DNA of 39,949 nt, taken from an uncultured Lachnospiraceae bacterium (GTDB lineage: Bacteria > Bacillota > Clostridia > Lachnospirales > Lachnospiraceae). The position numbers and the translations under genes were made by a program. Positions within the stretch are counted from its first letter, which is position 1; each line of letters begins with the position of its first letter. The stretch is from NCBI GenBank assembly GCA_902789265.1, contig CADANR010000004.1, positions 1 through 39,949 of the forward strand, in the 5' to 3' direction. Shown piece after piece: positions 21,529-30,674 of the stretch. The notes beneath the pieces were generated by a model, which was not told the DNA's origin, did not search any database, and saw only the letters and a list, made by a program, of their open reading frames with translations.

Positions 21529-23067
21529 ATGTTCAGTCTGATTCAATCATCTTCAGTAATAGGGATGAGTAGTTTTCTGGTTCGCGTGGAAGTGGACGTA
21601 TCAAACGGCCTGCCCGGCTTCGAAATTGTGGGAATGGCGAGCAGTGAAGTCAAAGAAGCAAAAGAAAGAGTAAAGGTAGCACTAAAGAATATCGGAATCA
21701 CGCTGCCACCGAAGAAAATCACCGTTAATCTTTCTCCTGCAAATATCCGTAAAACCGGAACGGCGCTTGATTTACCGATAGCAGTCGGAATGCTGGCTGC
21801 GATGGAAATGATTCCGCCGGATTCTGTAGAAAATGCGTTGTTTGTAGGAGAACTCGGATTGAATGCGGAACTCAAATTCGTAAGAGGAATTCTGCCGAGT
21901 GTAATTATGGCTAAGGAACACGGGATACGAAAATGTATTGTTCCGAAAGTAAACGTCTCCGAGGGAAGTATAGTTCGGGAAACGGAAGTAATCGGTTTTG
22001 AAAACCTCGTTGATATTATTGATTATCTGGTAAACGGGAAAACAAGTGATACGAAATGTTATACCGTTCAAACCGATCCGGATCAAATTCTGGCCTCAGG
22101 CAGAAATATCAGGAATGATGATTTTGAAGATGTCTATGGGCAGGAAGGGGTAAAGCGGGTAGCTGAAATTGCAGCTGCAGGGTTTCATCACTTTATGATG
22201 GTGGGACCACCCGGAGCCGGAAAATCAATGATTGCCAGACGTATCCCATCCATTCTTCCTCCTCTTTCCATGAAGGAAAGTCTCGAAATATCTCAGATCT
22301 ACAGTATCAAAGGTCTTTTATCAGAAGAAAATCCGTTAATCATAAGCAGACCGTTCTTAGCCCCGCACCATACAACTACTACAAAAGCAATGACAGGCGG
22401 CGGAAGCAATCGGGTACAACCCGGAATCATTTCCATGGCACACAGAGGCGTTCTCTTTTTAGACGAGGCTCCGCATTTTTCCAGAGAGGTTTTGGAAGTA
22501 TTAAGACAACCGTTGGAAGATAAAAAAGTGGAGGTTTCAAGAATCGGCGGAAGCTTTATTTTCCCTGCAGATTTCATGCTGGTCTTAGCTTGCAATCCGT
22601 GTCCCTGCGGATATTTCCCGGACAGAAACAAATGCAGATGTACCGAATATGAAATTCAAAGGTATCGTGCCCATCTTTCCGGACCGATCCTGGACAGAAT
22701 CGATTTATGTGTTTCCGCCAATAAGATTTCGATTGATGAACTGAAGGGTATGGGAAAGAAACCCGAAAGCAGTGCGAAAATACGTGAACGTATACAGGTT
22801 GCAAGAAAAATGCAGGAGCGAAGATTCGCGGGTACCGGATATACATTCAACTCCGAAATCGGTTCCGGCGTTATTCAGGAATACTGTAAGATGGATGCTC
22901 CTGCGCAGAAGTTATTGGAAAAGGCATATGAGAAACTTGCTCTTTCAGCAAGGGCATATCACAAGATTTTACGTGTTTCAAGAACGATTGCGGACTTGGA
23001 TGAGAGCGAAAAAATTTGTGCCAATCATGTGGCGGAAGCGATAGGGTATCGGCTGACGGATAAGTGA
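21529..23067 (+). CDS. ComM/YifB family AAA+ protein (magnesium-chelatase-like)
   Basis: The 512 residues contain an N-terminal Lon-protease-like S5 domain (DVSNGLPGFEIVGM, about 16-31), an AAA+ core with Walker A GPPGAGKSM (about 226-234), Walker B-like VLFLDEAPHF, and a zinc-binding region with NPCPCGYF and CRCTEYEI. ComM in Haemophilus and Vibrio is a hexameric helicase that promotes branch migration in natural transformation. It is not a chelatase subunit despite frequent annotation. The ATG follows a perfect AGGAGG (21516-21521). dprA follows 134 bases later, a common pairing. Confidence 0.92.
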   Translation: MFSLIQSSSVIGMSSFLVRVEVDVSNGLPGFEIVGMASSEVKEAKERVKVALKNIGITLPPKKITVNLSPANIRKTGTALDLPIAVGMLAAMEMIPPDSVENALFVGELGLNAELKFVRGILPSVIMAKEHGIRKCIVPKVNVSEGSIVRETEVIGFENLVDIIDYLVNGKTSDTKCYTVQTDPDQILASGRNIRNDDFEDVYGQEGVKRVAEIAAAGFHHFMMVGPPGAGKSMIARRIPSILPPLSMKESLEISQIYSIKGLLSEENPLIISRPFLAPHHTTTTKAMTGGGSNRVQPGIISMAHRGVLFLDEAPHFSREVLEVLRQPLEDKKVEVSRIGGSFIFPADFMLVLACNPCPCGYFPDRNKCRCTEYEIQRYRAHLSGPILDRIDLCVSANKISIDELKGMGKKPESSAKIRERIQVARKMQERRFAGTGYTFNSEIGSGVIQEYCKMDAPAQKLLEKAYEKLALSARAYHKILRVSRTIADLDESEKICANHVAEAIGYRLTDK

Positions 23068-23080
23068 TGGGGTGCTATGA

Positions 23081-23165
23081 CTCGCAGCGTGACTTCACGA
23101 ACTCCGCCGAGGACTCAAGTTAGCACAGGTTCGCCTCGGCGGAGTCCTGCAAGCCACTTGCTCGA
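23081..23165. repeat. G/C-rich hairpin between comM and dprA
   Basis: A perfect 12-bp stem ACTCCGCCGAGG (23101-23112) / CCTCGGCGGAGT (23134-23145) with a 21-base loop is extended by imperfect arms CTCGCAGCGTGACTT / CAAGCCACTTGCTCGAG. It is much richer in G+C than the surroundings. No T-run follows, so it is not a standard terminator. It may be a processing or stability element, or another repeat family; only one copy is present here. Confidence 0.6.
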
Positions 23166-23201
23166 GGAAGTAATAATCAGATATTAAAAGGAGGAACAGA
23201 A

Positions 23202-24407
23202 ATGTCTGAAACAAATAAAGAAAGGGAGAGGATAATTGCAAACGGATTATATGTCTTACCCAAGTTGGGATCAAAAAGACTTAGGAAACTCTATGAGAAT
23301 ATTGGATGTATTGAAAGTATTTTGCAGTATTCGAAGAATGATTTAATGGAATTATTAAGTGGATCGAAACCGGAGAGCCTTTTTCAAATTCTGGAGGAGT
23401 ATCAACATAATCCGGATTCTGTTTTTAAGCGTATGGAAAAGTTTTGCAAAGAGCAGGAAGAGAAGGGGATTCGCTTCACTTTTATTGGAGAAGAGGAATA
23501 TCCGAATAAATTAAAAAGAATATCGGATCCACCATTTGGAATTTATTATAAGGGTCATCTCCCGAAACAGGAAACACCGATGGTGTCAATTATCGGAGCC
23601 AGAGAATGTTCTGAATATGGAAGGAAATGCGCAAAGATGTTTGGAGAAACACTTGCGGAGTATGGGGTGGCGATAGTGAGTGGAATGGCAAGAGGTATTG
23701 ACGGGATTTCACAACAAGCTGCACTGGATACAGGAGGAGAGTCCTTCGGCATACTTGGCTGCGGAGTGGATATTTGTTATCCGGAGGAAAATCGGGAATT
23801 GTATGATCAATTAATTCTTAAGGGTGGTATAATATCGGAATATCCGCCGGGTATGCCGGCAAAAAGCAATCATTTTCCTGCCAGAAACCGTATCATCAGT
23901 GGGATGTGCGATATTTTGCTGGTGGTGGAAGCAAGAAAAAAGAGCGGAACCTACATCACTGTTTGTCAGGCGCTGGAGCAGGGGCGGGAGATTTTTGCCG
24001 TTCCGGGAAGAATTACGGACGGACTGTCCGACGGATGTAACCGCCTGATTTCGGATGGTGCCGGAATGGCGGCAGATCCGATGATGGTCCTTGATGCACT
24101 TTGCGGAATAAACGGTGCAAGTTCACGGGGATCCGTAAAGGCGGAAGAAAAGGATTCAGCCATTTTGATAGATGTAGGAGACCACTGTATCCGGGATAAT
24201 GTACTAAAAGGTCTGAATTCCGGAATCGGAGTCGGGAGCGCGCTTCTTCGCATTCTGGAGGGCACACCGATCAGCATGGAAGAGATTTTACTGCGTTTGG
24301 AAAAGCTCGGGATTGAAATATCCTATGCGGAATTAATGTGTGAGCTTACGGATTTATGCATTGACGGAAGGGCAGAGGGAATCGGAAACTACTATAGGAA
24401 AGTATAA
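23202..24407 (+). CDS. dprA: DNA-processing protein DprA
   Basis: The 401-residue protein binds incoming single-stranded DNA and loads RecA. Order of parts: N-terminal SAM/HhH-like region (LPKLGSKRLRKLY, about 18-60), Rossmann-like DprA domain (about 105-310) with IIGARECSEYG, VSGMARGIDGISQQAAL, GCGVDICYPEEN, FPARNRIISGMCDILLVVEA, and a C-terminal winged-helix (about 345-398). The length and all landmarks look normal. AGGAGG lies upstream of the ATG. Together with pilT and comM it suggests a capacity for natural transformation. Confidence 0.96.
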   Translation: MSETNKERERIIANGLYVLPKLGSKRLRKLYENIGCIESILQYSKNDLMELLSGSKPESLFQILEEYQHNPDSVFKRMEKFCKEQEEKGIRFTFIGEEEYPNKLKRISDPPFGIYYKGHLPKQETPMVSIIGARECSEYGRKCAKMFGETLAEYGVAIVSGMARGIDGISQQAALDTGGESFGILGCGVDICYPEENRELYDQLILKGGIISEYPPGMPAKSNHFPARNRIISGMCDILLVVEARKKSGTYITVCQALEQGREIFAVPGRITDGLSDGCNRLISDGAGMAADPMMVLDALCGINGASSRGSVKAEEKDSAILIDVGDHCIRDNVLKGLNSGIGVGSALLRILEGTPISMEEILLRLEKLGIEISYAELMCELTDLCIDGRAEGIGNYYRKV

Positions 24408-24489
24408 TTTTTGGGTTGAAATCTTCGGCAGCTTATATTAAACTATATAGGAGTTATTGAGTTTTTTTTAAAAATTAGGAGGATATATT

Positions 24490-25047
24490 ATGATTTCTGC
24501 CGGTGATTTCAGAAACGGTATTACTGTTGAGATTGAAGGAAATGTATTTCAGATCGTTGAATTCCAGCATGTTAAACCCGGTAAGGGCGCTGCTTTCGTT
24601 CGTACGAAACTGAAAAATATCAAGAATGGCGGTGTTGTGGAGAAAACTTTCAGACCTACTGAGAAGTTCCCTCCTGCACGTATCGACAGAAAGGACATGC
24701 AGTATTTATATGCCGACGGTGACATGTTTAACTTCATGGATACCGAGAACTATGAGCAGATTGCACTGAATGCAGATGAAGTTGGTGATGCATTAAAGTT
24801 CGTAAAAGAGAATGAGATGGTTAAGGTTTGCTCCCACAACGGAAGCGTATTCGCAATCGAGCCTCCTCTCTTTGTAGAACTTGAAGTAACCGAGACCGAG
24901 CCCGGATTCAAGGGTGATACCGCAACAGGTGCTAACAAGCCTGCTACCGTAGAAACAGGTGCTACTGTAAACGTACCTTTATTTGTTGAGATTGGTGATA
25001 AGATTAAGATTGATACCAGAACTGGTGAGTATTTATCCAGAGTATAA
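24490..25047 (+). CDS. efp: Translation elongation factor P
   Basis: This 185-residue three-domain factor relieves ribosome stalling at proline runs. It starts [17 protein letters not shown] and carries the modifiable Lys32 in the loop [14 protein letters not shown], then the OB domains with [11 protein letters not shown] and [17 protein letters not shown] at the end. The PGKGAAF loop is of the Bacillus type, where this lysine is 5-aminopentanolylated. A good TTAGGAGG precedes the ATG. An intrinsic terminator follows. One likely client is the PEPPPEEEP stretch in the FAD oxidoreductase tail. Confidence 0.98.
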   Translation: MISAGDFRNGITVEIEGNVFQIVEFQHVKPGKGAAFVRTKLKNIKNGGVVEKTFRPTEKFPPARIDRKDMQYLYADGDMFNFMDTENYEQIALNADEVGDALKFVKENEMVKVCSHNGSVFAIEPPLFVELEVTETEPGFKGDTATGANKPATVETGATVNVPLFVEIGDKIKIDTRTGEYLSRV

Positions 25048-25082
25048 TCCGGTAACAATTTACTGAATCACAAAAGCTTTGT

Positions 25083-25117
25083 AAGGCAATGATAATTATT
25101 ATCGTTGCCTTATTTTT
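25083..25117 (+). terminator. Intrinsic terminator of efp
   Basis: Stem AAGGCAATGATAAT / ATTATCGTTGCCTT (25083-25096, 25098-25111, one G-T pair; the innermost pairs must open to form a loop) followed by ATTTTTATT. Confidence 0.88.
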
Positions 25118-25211
25118 ATTCACGCCGGCATTTCAAATTTTTCGGGCGAGTTCATTCCGGACCGCCCAAACCACAAATCTATTTATTCTATTTTCAGAAA
25201 GGAAAATCACT

Positions 25212-26147
25212 ATGAAAAATTACACATTTGAAGAGTTTCAAACAGTTTTAACAGAAAAAGTACAGGCAAAGCTTGATGAAAAAATTACGGTTCGCATTAA
25301 TGATGTCACGAAAAATAACGGAGTTGTTTTGAAAGGTATGACGTTTTTCGGACAGGGAGAAGTGATTTCTCCGACGATTTATTTAGAACCGTATTACGAG
25401 GCATATAAGGAAGGGTGTGAGTGGAGCGAGATTGTGGGACGCATCGTGGACACCTTTCGTATCGGCACCAAGGACGAAATTTTTGATATTCAGTCCTTTA
25501 TAAATTTCAAAGAAGCGAAGGAGCATATCGCATTTAAAGTAGTCAATTACGAGAAGAATAAAAAATTGCTGGAACAAATTCCTCATAAGAAATTCTTGGA
25601 TCTTGCAGTAGTTTACTATTATCTGGTGAATCACAGCGAGCTTGATAATGCGACAATTCTGATCTACAACAATCATCTGGAAACCTGGGGCATCACTGCG
25701 GACGAACTGGATGAGATTGCAAGAGACAATACACCGCATCTTTTGAATGCGGATTTACGATCCATTACGGAGGTGTTATCCGAACTGCTTTCCAGGAAGA
25801 ATATCGATACCGATTTTCTTGATGAAGAACTCTGCGAGGAAGAAGAAAACGGTGGTATGTATGTATTAAGCAACAAAACGAAAATTTTCGGAGCAGCGGT
25901 TATGTTGTATTCCGAGGTTTTAAAGAAATTTGCGGAGAAGAAGCAGACGGATTTATTTATTTTACCGAGTTCCGTTCATGAGGTTATTATCATTCCGAAA
26001 ACGGAAGGGATGGAATGGAAAAAATTGCAGGAGATGGTGATTGAGGTAAATGCGACTCAGGTCGAGGATATCGAGATTCTTTCTGATTCCGTATACTGTT
26101 ATTCAAGGGAAAAGGATGAATTAATTCCTGCGTGGGAGGTGGCATAA
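25212..26147 (+). CDS. DUF5688-like protein of unknown function
   Basis: The 311-residue soluble protein starts MKNYTFEEFQTVLTEK and has no membrane segment or signal peptide. It resembles the DUF5688 family that I associate with Lachnospiraceae: N-terminal NDVTKNNGVVLKGMTF, the central GMTFFGQGEVISPTIYLEPYYEAY, VNYEKNKKLLEQIPHKKF, and the C-terminal pair FILPSSVHEVIIIP and YSREKDELIPAW. Function is unknown. The frame is open back to 25089, but that part runs through the efp terminator; ATG 25212 has AAAGGAAAA upstream and is preferred. It lies between efp and a GH3 gene with no obvious functional link. Confidence 0.75.
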   Translation: MKNYTFEEFQTVLTEKVQAKLDEKITVRINDVTKNNGVVLKGMTFFGQGEVISPTIYLEPYYEAYKEGCEWSEIVGRIVDTFRIGTKDEIFDIQSFINFKEAKEHIAFKVVNYEKNKKLLEQIPHKKFLDLAVVYYYLVNHSELDNATILIYNNHLETWGITADELDEIARDNTPHLLNADLRSITEVLSELLSRKNIDTDFLDEELCEEEENGGMYVLSNKTKIFGAAVMLYSEVLKKFAEKKQTDLFILPSSVHEVIIIPKTEGMEWKKLQEMVIEVNATQVEDIEILSDSVYCYSREKDELIPAWEVA

Positions 26148-26173
26148 GCGTTACGGAGGCAGTGTTTCGAAAG

Positions 26174-26202
26174 TTGCGGGAAGCTCATAATTAAGGTATA
26201 AT
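26174..26202 (+). promoter_or_regulatory. Sigma-A promoter for the GH3 gene
   Basis: TTGCGG (26174-26179), a 17-base spacer and TATAAT (26197-26202). The 150-base leader contains a small stem CCGGCA / TGCCGG (26252-26257, 26276-26281) of unknown role. Confidence 0.65.
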
Positions 26203-26359
26203 GACAAAGCATTATTACAGTAATTGTGAAGGAAAATATATATCTGTCATACCGGCATGCTCATTTTACAGAGTGTGCCGGAGCAGGGCAGAGAGTGTGA
26301 CGAAACGAACGAAAGCGTATTTTCAGACTGTATACAGTTACACAGAGAGGTATTCCAAA

Positions 26360-28261
26360 ATGAAAAAACTTTCCGTAAAAAATAATTCTAACGTAAAGAT
26401 TATTCCCACAGCAAAGAAAATAATTACCCTTTCAGTATGTGCAGTTCTGGTATTTACCTGTGGATGCAGCAGATTCCGCGTAGAACCGTATTCTCCGTTT
26501 ACAAGCGAAGAAGTTGTTGATCCTCACAGCGGCAGTTATAAATACCTGCAGTATAAGGATTTAACGCCCGAGGAAATTGTTGCAAAGCTGACTTTGGAGC
26601 AGAAGGCTGCGCAGATGGTTCAGCCGGCATGCTATAACATAAACGAGAAAAAGATGAAGGAACATGACTACGGAAGCATCCTTTCAAAGTCCAGCACCTT
26701 AACCTATAAGGAATGGCAGAATTACGTAGACGGATTCCAGAATCGTGCCGTTTCGTCCGAATCGGGCATTCCTTATCTCTATGGCCAGGATGATGTACAC
26801 GGTGTCAATTATTGTTTAAATTCAGTGATTTTTCCGCATAATATCGGTCTCGGTGCCGCAAACGATCCGGAGCTGATGTATCAGGTCGGACTCATTACCG
26901 CAGATGAAGCGAAACTTTGTCATATGCTCTGGAACTTTGCACCCTGTGTGGCACAGTCCGGAGACCCGAGATGGGGCAGAACCTATGAAAGCTACGGAGC
27001 AGACCTTGAGACAATCAAGAGTCTCAGCACAGCTTATACGAAGGGATTAAAGGACGGCGGCGTGGTTGCATGCGCAAAGCATTTCTTCGGTGACGGAAAC
27101 GTAGTATACGGTTCCGGCGAAGATTCCGACGTGGCTCGTCTGATTGACCGCGGCGATGCAGTCCTTACGGATGCTGAAATCGAAGAACTATTATCGGTAT
27201 ATCAGGCGCAGATTGATGCGGGAGTACAGACAATCATGATTTCGCATTCTTCCTTAAACGGCATCAAGATGCATGAAAACGCACAGTATATTCAGTATCT
27301 GAAAAATGAAATGGGCTTTGAAGGATTCATTGTAAGCGACTGGAATTCCGTTCAGAATACCTCTCCGGAAACCTATTATGATCAGGTGGTAACATCCGTC
27401 AATGCGGGAATCGATATGCTGATGGAAGTTGACCTTTTCGATGAGGCAATGTATGACATCATCAATGCCGTAAAGGCAGGCGACATCACAGAAGAGAGAA
27501 TTGACGATGCCGTAACCAGAATTATACGTGTAAAGAAAGAGGCAGGAATTTTTGAGGATCCGTTCTTTGAGAATCTTGAGACCGTGCAGAGCGAAACGGG
27601 AAGTGCGGAATACCGTGCGGTTGCAAAGAAACTGGTTGAGGAAAGTCTTGTCCTTGTGAAAAATAAAGGCAATGTACTTCCGCTTGCAGAGGGCAGTAAA
27701 GTCTATATTACGGGACCTGCGATGGATAATGCGCAGGCACAGTGCGGCGGATGGACGATTGACTGGAATAAGAGTCCGGGCGAGGATATTGAAGGAGTGA
27801 CTACCATTCTGGACGGATTTCTTCAGGTTGCGCCGGGGAAGAACATTACGGTTACGACCGATCCGGATGAAGCAGAGGATGCGGACGTGGTTTTACTTGT
27901 TGTCGGCGAAGAGGCTTATGCCGAGTGGAACGGCGATACGCCGGATCTGGATCTTTGCGGGGAACTGGGACTTCAGGGAAATGATAAGGCAATAAAGCAG
28001 GCGCAGGAATTAAAGAAGAAAAAGATTCCCGTCGTAACTTTAATCGTTGCCGGACGGAATGTATTAATCAGTGATTATGAGAAGGACTGGGATGCGGTAG
28101 TAATGTGTTATCTCCCCGGTTCCGAGGGAGACGGCGTGGCAGAAGTGGTATGCGGAAATGAAAATTTCAGCGGAAAACTGCCGAGTCCCTGGTATGGTTC
28201 GTTAGAGGAAATCGGTACGAAGGAATCCGAGTATCCGATGGGTTACGGTTTGACGTATTAG
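26360..28261 (+). CDS. Glycoside hydrolase family 3 lipoprotein (beta-glucosidase / exo-glucanase type)
   Basis: The 633 residues begin with a signal sequence ending VFTCGCS, so it should be a lipoprotein outside the membrane. The barrel domain shows YGQDDVHGVN, NFAPCVAQSGDPRWGRTYES, CAKHFFGDG and the nucleophile Asp in FIVSDWNSV. The second domain carries VVGEEAYAEWNGDTPDL, the place of the acid/base Glu in plant and bacterial exo-1,3/1,4-beta-glucanases. It lacks the fibronectin-like C-terminal domain of many GH3 enzymes. ATG 26360 is chosen over an in-frame ATG at 26201 because it has AGAGAGG at a good distance and directly starts the signal peptide. Likely work: trimming glucose from plant beta-glucan oligosaccharides at the surface. 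Confidence 0.92.
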   Translation: MKKLSVKNNSNVKIIPTAKKIITLSVCAVLVFTCGCSRFRVEPYSPFTSEEVVDPHSGSYKYLQYKDLTPEEIVAKLTLEQKAAQMVQPACYNINEKKMKEHDYGSILSKSSTLTYKEWQNYVDGFQNRAVSSESGIPYLYGQDDVHGVNYCLNSVIFPHNIGLGAANDPELMYQVGLITADEAKLCHMLWNFAPCVAQSGDPRWGRTYESYGADLETIKSLSTAYTKGLKDGGVVACAKHFFGDGNVVYGSGEDSDVARLIDRGDAVLTDAEIEELLSVYQAQIDAGVQTIMISHSSLNGIKMHENAQYIQYLKNEMGFEGFIVSDWNSVQNTSPETYYDQVVTSVNAGIDMLMEVDLFDEAMYDIINAVKAGDITEERIDDAVTRIIRVKKEAGIFEDPFFENLETVQSETGSAEYRAVAKKLVEESLVLVKNKGNVLPLAEGSKVYITGPAMDNAQAQCGGWTIDWNKSPGEDIEGVTTILDGFLQVAPGKNITVTTDPDEAEDADVVLLVVGEEAYAEWNGDTPDLDLCGELGLQGNDKAIKQAQELKKKKIPVVTLIVAGRNVLISDYEKDWDAVVMCYLPGSEGDGVAEVVCGNENFSGKLPSPWYGSLEEIGTKESEYPMGYGLTY

Positions 28262-28344
28262 TATTATATAAGCCTGATTTTTCACGTATTTATAAAAATT
28301 ATTGAATGCAGTTTTCGGGCCTTAAAAATGATTAACATAATCTC

Positions 28345-28373
28345 TTTACAAACATATTTGGATATGATAAAAT
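28345..28373 (+). promoter_or_regulatory. Sigma-A promoter for tRNA-Arg
   Basis: TTTACA (28345-28350), a 17-base spacer and TAAAAT (28368-28373), about 44 bases upstream of the tRNA. The stretch 28262-28580 holds this promoter and the tRNA, but no protein gene. Confidence 0.65.
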
Positions 28374-28416
28374 TCAAAAGCATTGTAATAATTTTGTAAC
28401 AATTTATTCTTTGCAT

Positions 28417-28488
28417 GCACTCGTAGTCTAATGGATAGAACGATGGCCTCCGACGCCGTTAATGCAGGTTCGATTCCTGTCGAGTGCA
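28417..28488 (+). tRNA. tRNA-Arg (anticodon CCG)
   Basis: Acceptor stem GCACTCG / CGAGTGC with discriminator A; anticodon arm ATGGC-CTCCGAC-GCCGT, giving anticodon CCG (reads CGG); T arm GCAGG-TTCGATT-CCTGT. The CCA end is not encoded. A T-run follows at once and may end transcription. The D stem GTCT / AGAAC contains a C-A mismatch. Confidence 0.95.
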
Positions 28489-28580
28489 TTTTTTTACCAA
28501 AAAAACGGTATGCTGGTTCGTTTCTTAAGTAACATGAAAACGAAGTTTGTTATGTGTTTTGCAGTATTGAGGTTTTCGAA

Positions 28581-29813
28581 ATGAGTAAGAAAAAGAGTAA
28601 TAAAAACAATAGAAAAAGCAGTTCAAATGTACCTGAAAAGAGCGGATTTGCAGGATTCGTGGATCGATACTATTTTGCGGTAGCGGGACTGGTATTTGCG
28701 ATAAGCGTTGCAATTACCTTCCTGGTTGTTTTCCGGATTGCAAACGTCAGGGAAAATAAGGAGAAAAAAGAGCAGGAAATCGCCAATATGGGTGAACTTT
28801 CTCCGGACGGAAGAGATTATGCGCTGGAAGTAAATGCACATCCGGAAGTAAATGAAGTCATGGAGGAATATCATAAGGCACTGGCGGATTATGATGAAGA
28901 GACCATCCGAAAATATCTGCTTTATGTAAACCAAAATGAGCTCGACAGTATTGAAGTAAAGAGTGATTATATCGACAGTTACGACAATATCACCTGCTAT
29001 ACGCAGAAAGCGGAAGCGGAGGGTGCATATTATGTATATGTTTCCTATGATCTGAAAATGAAAGGGTATGCGACAAAGCTGCCCGGAATCATCGGATTCT
29101 ATTTCTGCTACGATGAGGAAGGCAATCCGAAAATCTGCCGTCAGAGTGATATTTCCGAAGACGTTATCACAGATTTCTATCTTGCATTTTCCAAGCAGGA
29201 TGTACAGGACTTGTTTAATAAGACCGCTCTTGCATACAATGAAACGCTGGATTCCGACGAAGATTTAAAGACATACATGGAAGGCTTTGATGAACTGGTA
29301 AAGCAGGAGATGGTAAAGAAAATTGCCTTAAGGGCAGCAACGGAAACTCCTTCCGAACCCGTTTCGGAAACCGTGTCGGAAGAACCTTCCGAAGAGAACA
29401 AGTCTGATGTAGTAGAACCTACCACTGCCGTAAATGTCAGAGGTTCCGCTTCCGAGAAAGGTGAGTTAAAAGGTCAGGCATCTCCGGGAATGAGACTTAC
29501 CCGCGTGGAAGAGATGATTAACGGATGGAGCCATGTAATCTTTAACGGAGCCGACGGATATATTAAAACGGAATTTCTTCAGGTTGTGGATGAAGGCGGG
29601 GAAGGCGGAAATACCGGAACCGGAGAAACCGGCGGCAATTATGTAACTGTAAAAGAGGGCATCAATATTCGTGCCGAGGCTTCCAAAGATTCCACAATCG
29701 TCGGTATGGCAGATCCCGGAACCAAGCTGGAACTGATTGAGAAAAAGGACGGCTGGTGCAAGATTAAATACAACGGACAGACGGCTTATGTGAAAGCGGA
29801 ATATGTGGAATAA
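28581..29813 (+). CDS. Membrane-anchored protein with two SH3b domains
   Basis: The 410 residues start with a Lys/Asn/Ser-rich cytoplasmic tail, then one membrane helix (about 28-50), an extracytoplasmic alpha/beta region (about 75-255) of unknown family, an acidic Ser/Pro/Glu linker, and two bacterial SH3 repeats: AVNVRGSASEKGELKGQA to YIKTEFLQVV and GINIRAEASKDSTIVGMA to YVKAEYVE. A GEGGNTGTGETGG linker joins them. SH3b domains of this type bind cell-wall peptides. ATG 28581 has GAGG upstream. It ends before a clean terminator. Confidence 0.8.
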   Translation: MSKKKSNKNNRKSSSNVPEKSGFAGFVDRYYFAVAGLVFAISVAITFLVVFRIANVRENKEKKEQEIANMGELSPDGRDYALEVNAHPEVNEVMEEYHKALADYDEETIRKYLLYVNQNELDSIEVKSDYIDSYDNITCYTQKAEAEGAYYVYVSYDLKMKGYATKLPGIIGFYFCYDEEGNPKICRQSDISEDVITDFYLAFSKQDVQDLFNKTALAYNETLDSDEDLKTYMEGFDELVKQEMVKKIALRAATETPSEPVSETVSEEPSEENKSDVVEPTTAVNVRGSASEKGELKGQASPGMRLTRVEEMINGWSHVIFNGADGYIKTEFLQVVDEGGEGGNTGTGETGGNYVTVKEGINIRAEASKDSTIVGMADPGTKLELIEKKDGWCKIKYNGQTAYVKAEYVE

Positions 29814-29846
29814 AAGAGTAAAATTGCGAAGCAATTGTGGTATAAT

Positions 29847-29876
29847 AAAAGGGTTGTGATACAACCCTTTTTATTT
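29847..29876 (+). terminator. Intrinsic terminator after the SH3b gene
   Basis: Stem AAAAGGGTTGT / ACAACCCTTTT (29847-29857, 29861-29871) with a GAT loop, followed by TATTTT. It also works partly in reverse because of the A-run. It lies directly before the pseudouridine synthase start. Confidence 0.9.
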
Positions 29877-29899
29877 TGCAATTTATCTGGGTATGCAAT

Positions 29900-30610
29900 A
29901 TGGAAGCGATCAGAATTAACAAATATATACGGGAGTGCGGACTTGCTTCGAGAAGGGAAGCGGACCGCATGATTGAGGAAGGCAGGGTTACCGTAAACGG
30001 TGTGATTGCGGATCCGGGTATGCCGGTTTCCGAAGGGGATGTGATTTGCGTTGACGGGAACGAAATCAAGCCGGTAGCGGATAAGCATGTGGTGGCATAT
30101 TATAAGCCCAAGGGAGTTACCTGCACCAAAGAAGATGTGCATGCAGAATTGACGCTTGAACAGGTATTTTCCTATCCGGTACCTTTGACTTATGCGGGAC
30201 GTCTGGATAAAGATTCCGAAGGATTACTGATCATGACAAATGACGGGGAACTCATTGACCGGCTGATGCGAAGCCGCTTTGGACATGAGAAGGAATATGA
30301 AGTGGTTTTGAAACATGAAGTAACGGATGATTTCCTGGTAAAATTCGCAGGAGGTGTGTATCTTCCGGAGCTTGAGACTGTTACCAAGAGATGCAAGATT
30401 AAGAGACTTGGAAATAATAAAGTGGATATTATCTTAACACAGGGGTTGAACCGTCAGATCAGACGGATGTGCAAGGCACTCGGAAATGAAGTGGTATCAC
30501 TTAAGAGAATCAGGGTTGAGAATATTCTTTTGGGAGATCTGAATCCGGGAGAGATGAGAAGAGTTTCGCCGGAAGAAGAAACGGAACTTCGAAGAATTCT
30601 GCAATTGTAG
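29900..30610 (+). CDS. RluF/RluB-type rRNA pseudouridine synthase
   Basis: The 236 residues contain an S4 RNA-binding domain (about 1-60, INKYIRECGLASRREADRMI) and a RsuA-family catalytic domain with the active Asp in AGRLDKDSEGLLIMTNDG and the C-terminal LTQGLNRQIRRMC. HEKEYEVVL and QIRRMCKALG resemble RluF more than RsuA. The exact uridine cannot be read from sequence. ATG 29900 starts the conserved EAIRINKYIR; an in-frame start at 29876 lies inside the terminator. Its ribosome site is weak. Confidence 0.9.
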   Translation: MEAIRINKYIRECGLASRREADRMIEEGRVTVNGVIADPGMPVSEGDVICVDGNEIKPVADKHVVAYYKPKGVTCTKEDVHAELTLEQVFSYPVPLTYAGRLDKDSEGLLIMTNDGELIDRLMRSRFGHEKEYEVVLKHEVTDDFLVKFAGGVYLPELETVTKRCKIKRLGNNKVDIILTQGLNRQIRRMCKALGNEVVSLKRIRVENILLGDLNPGEMRRVSPEEETELRRILQL

Positions 30611-30674
30611 TATTTATACTGTAGTTAAATGATTATAGTTACAGGCTCAATTCCGGACAGTTAAGGAGCAGATT

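Noticed and set aside
28421..28443. Similarity of the tRNA-Arg D-arm region to the inverted-repeat core (both contain CTCGTAG and ATAGAAC)
   Set aside because: The shared words are short and lie in a different order and strand relation, so a tRNA origin of the repeats is not supported.
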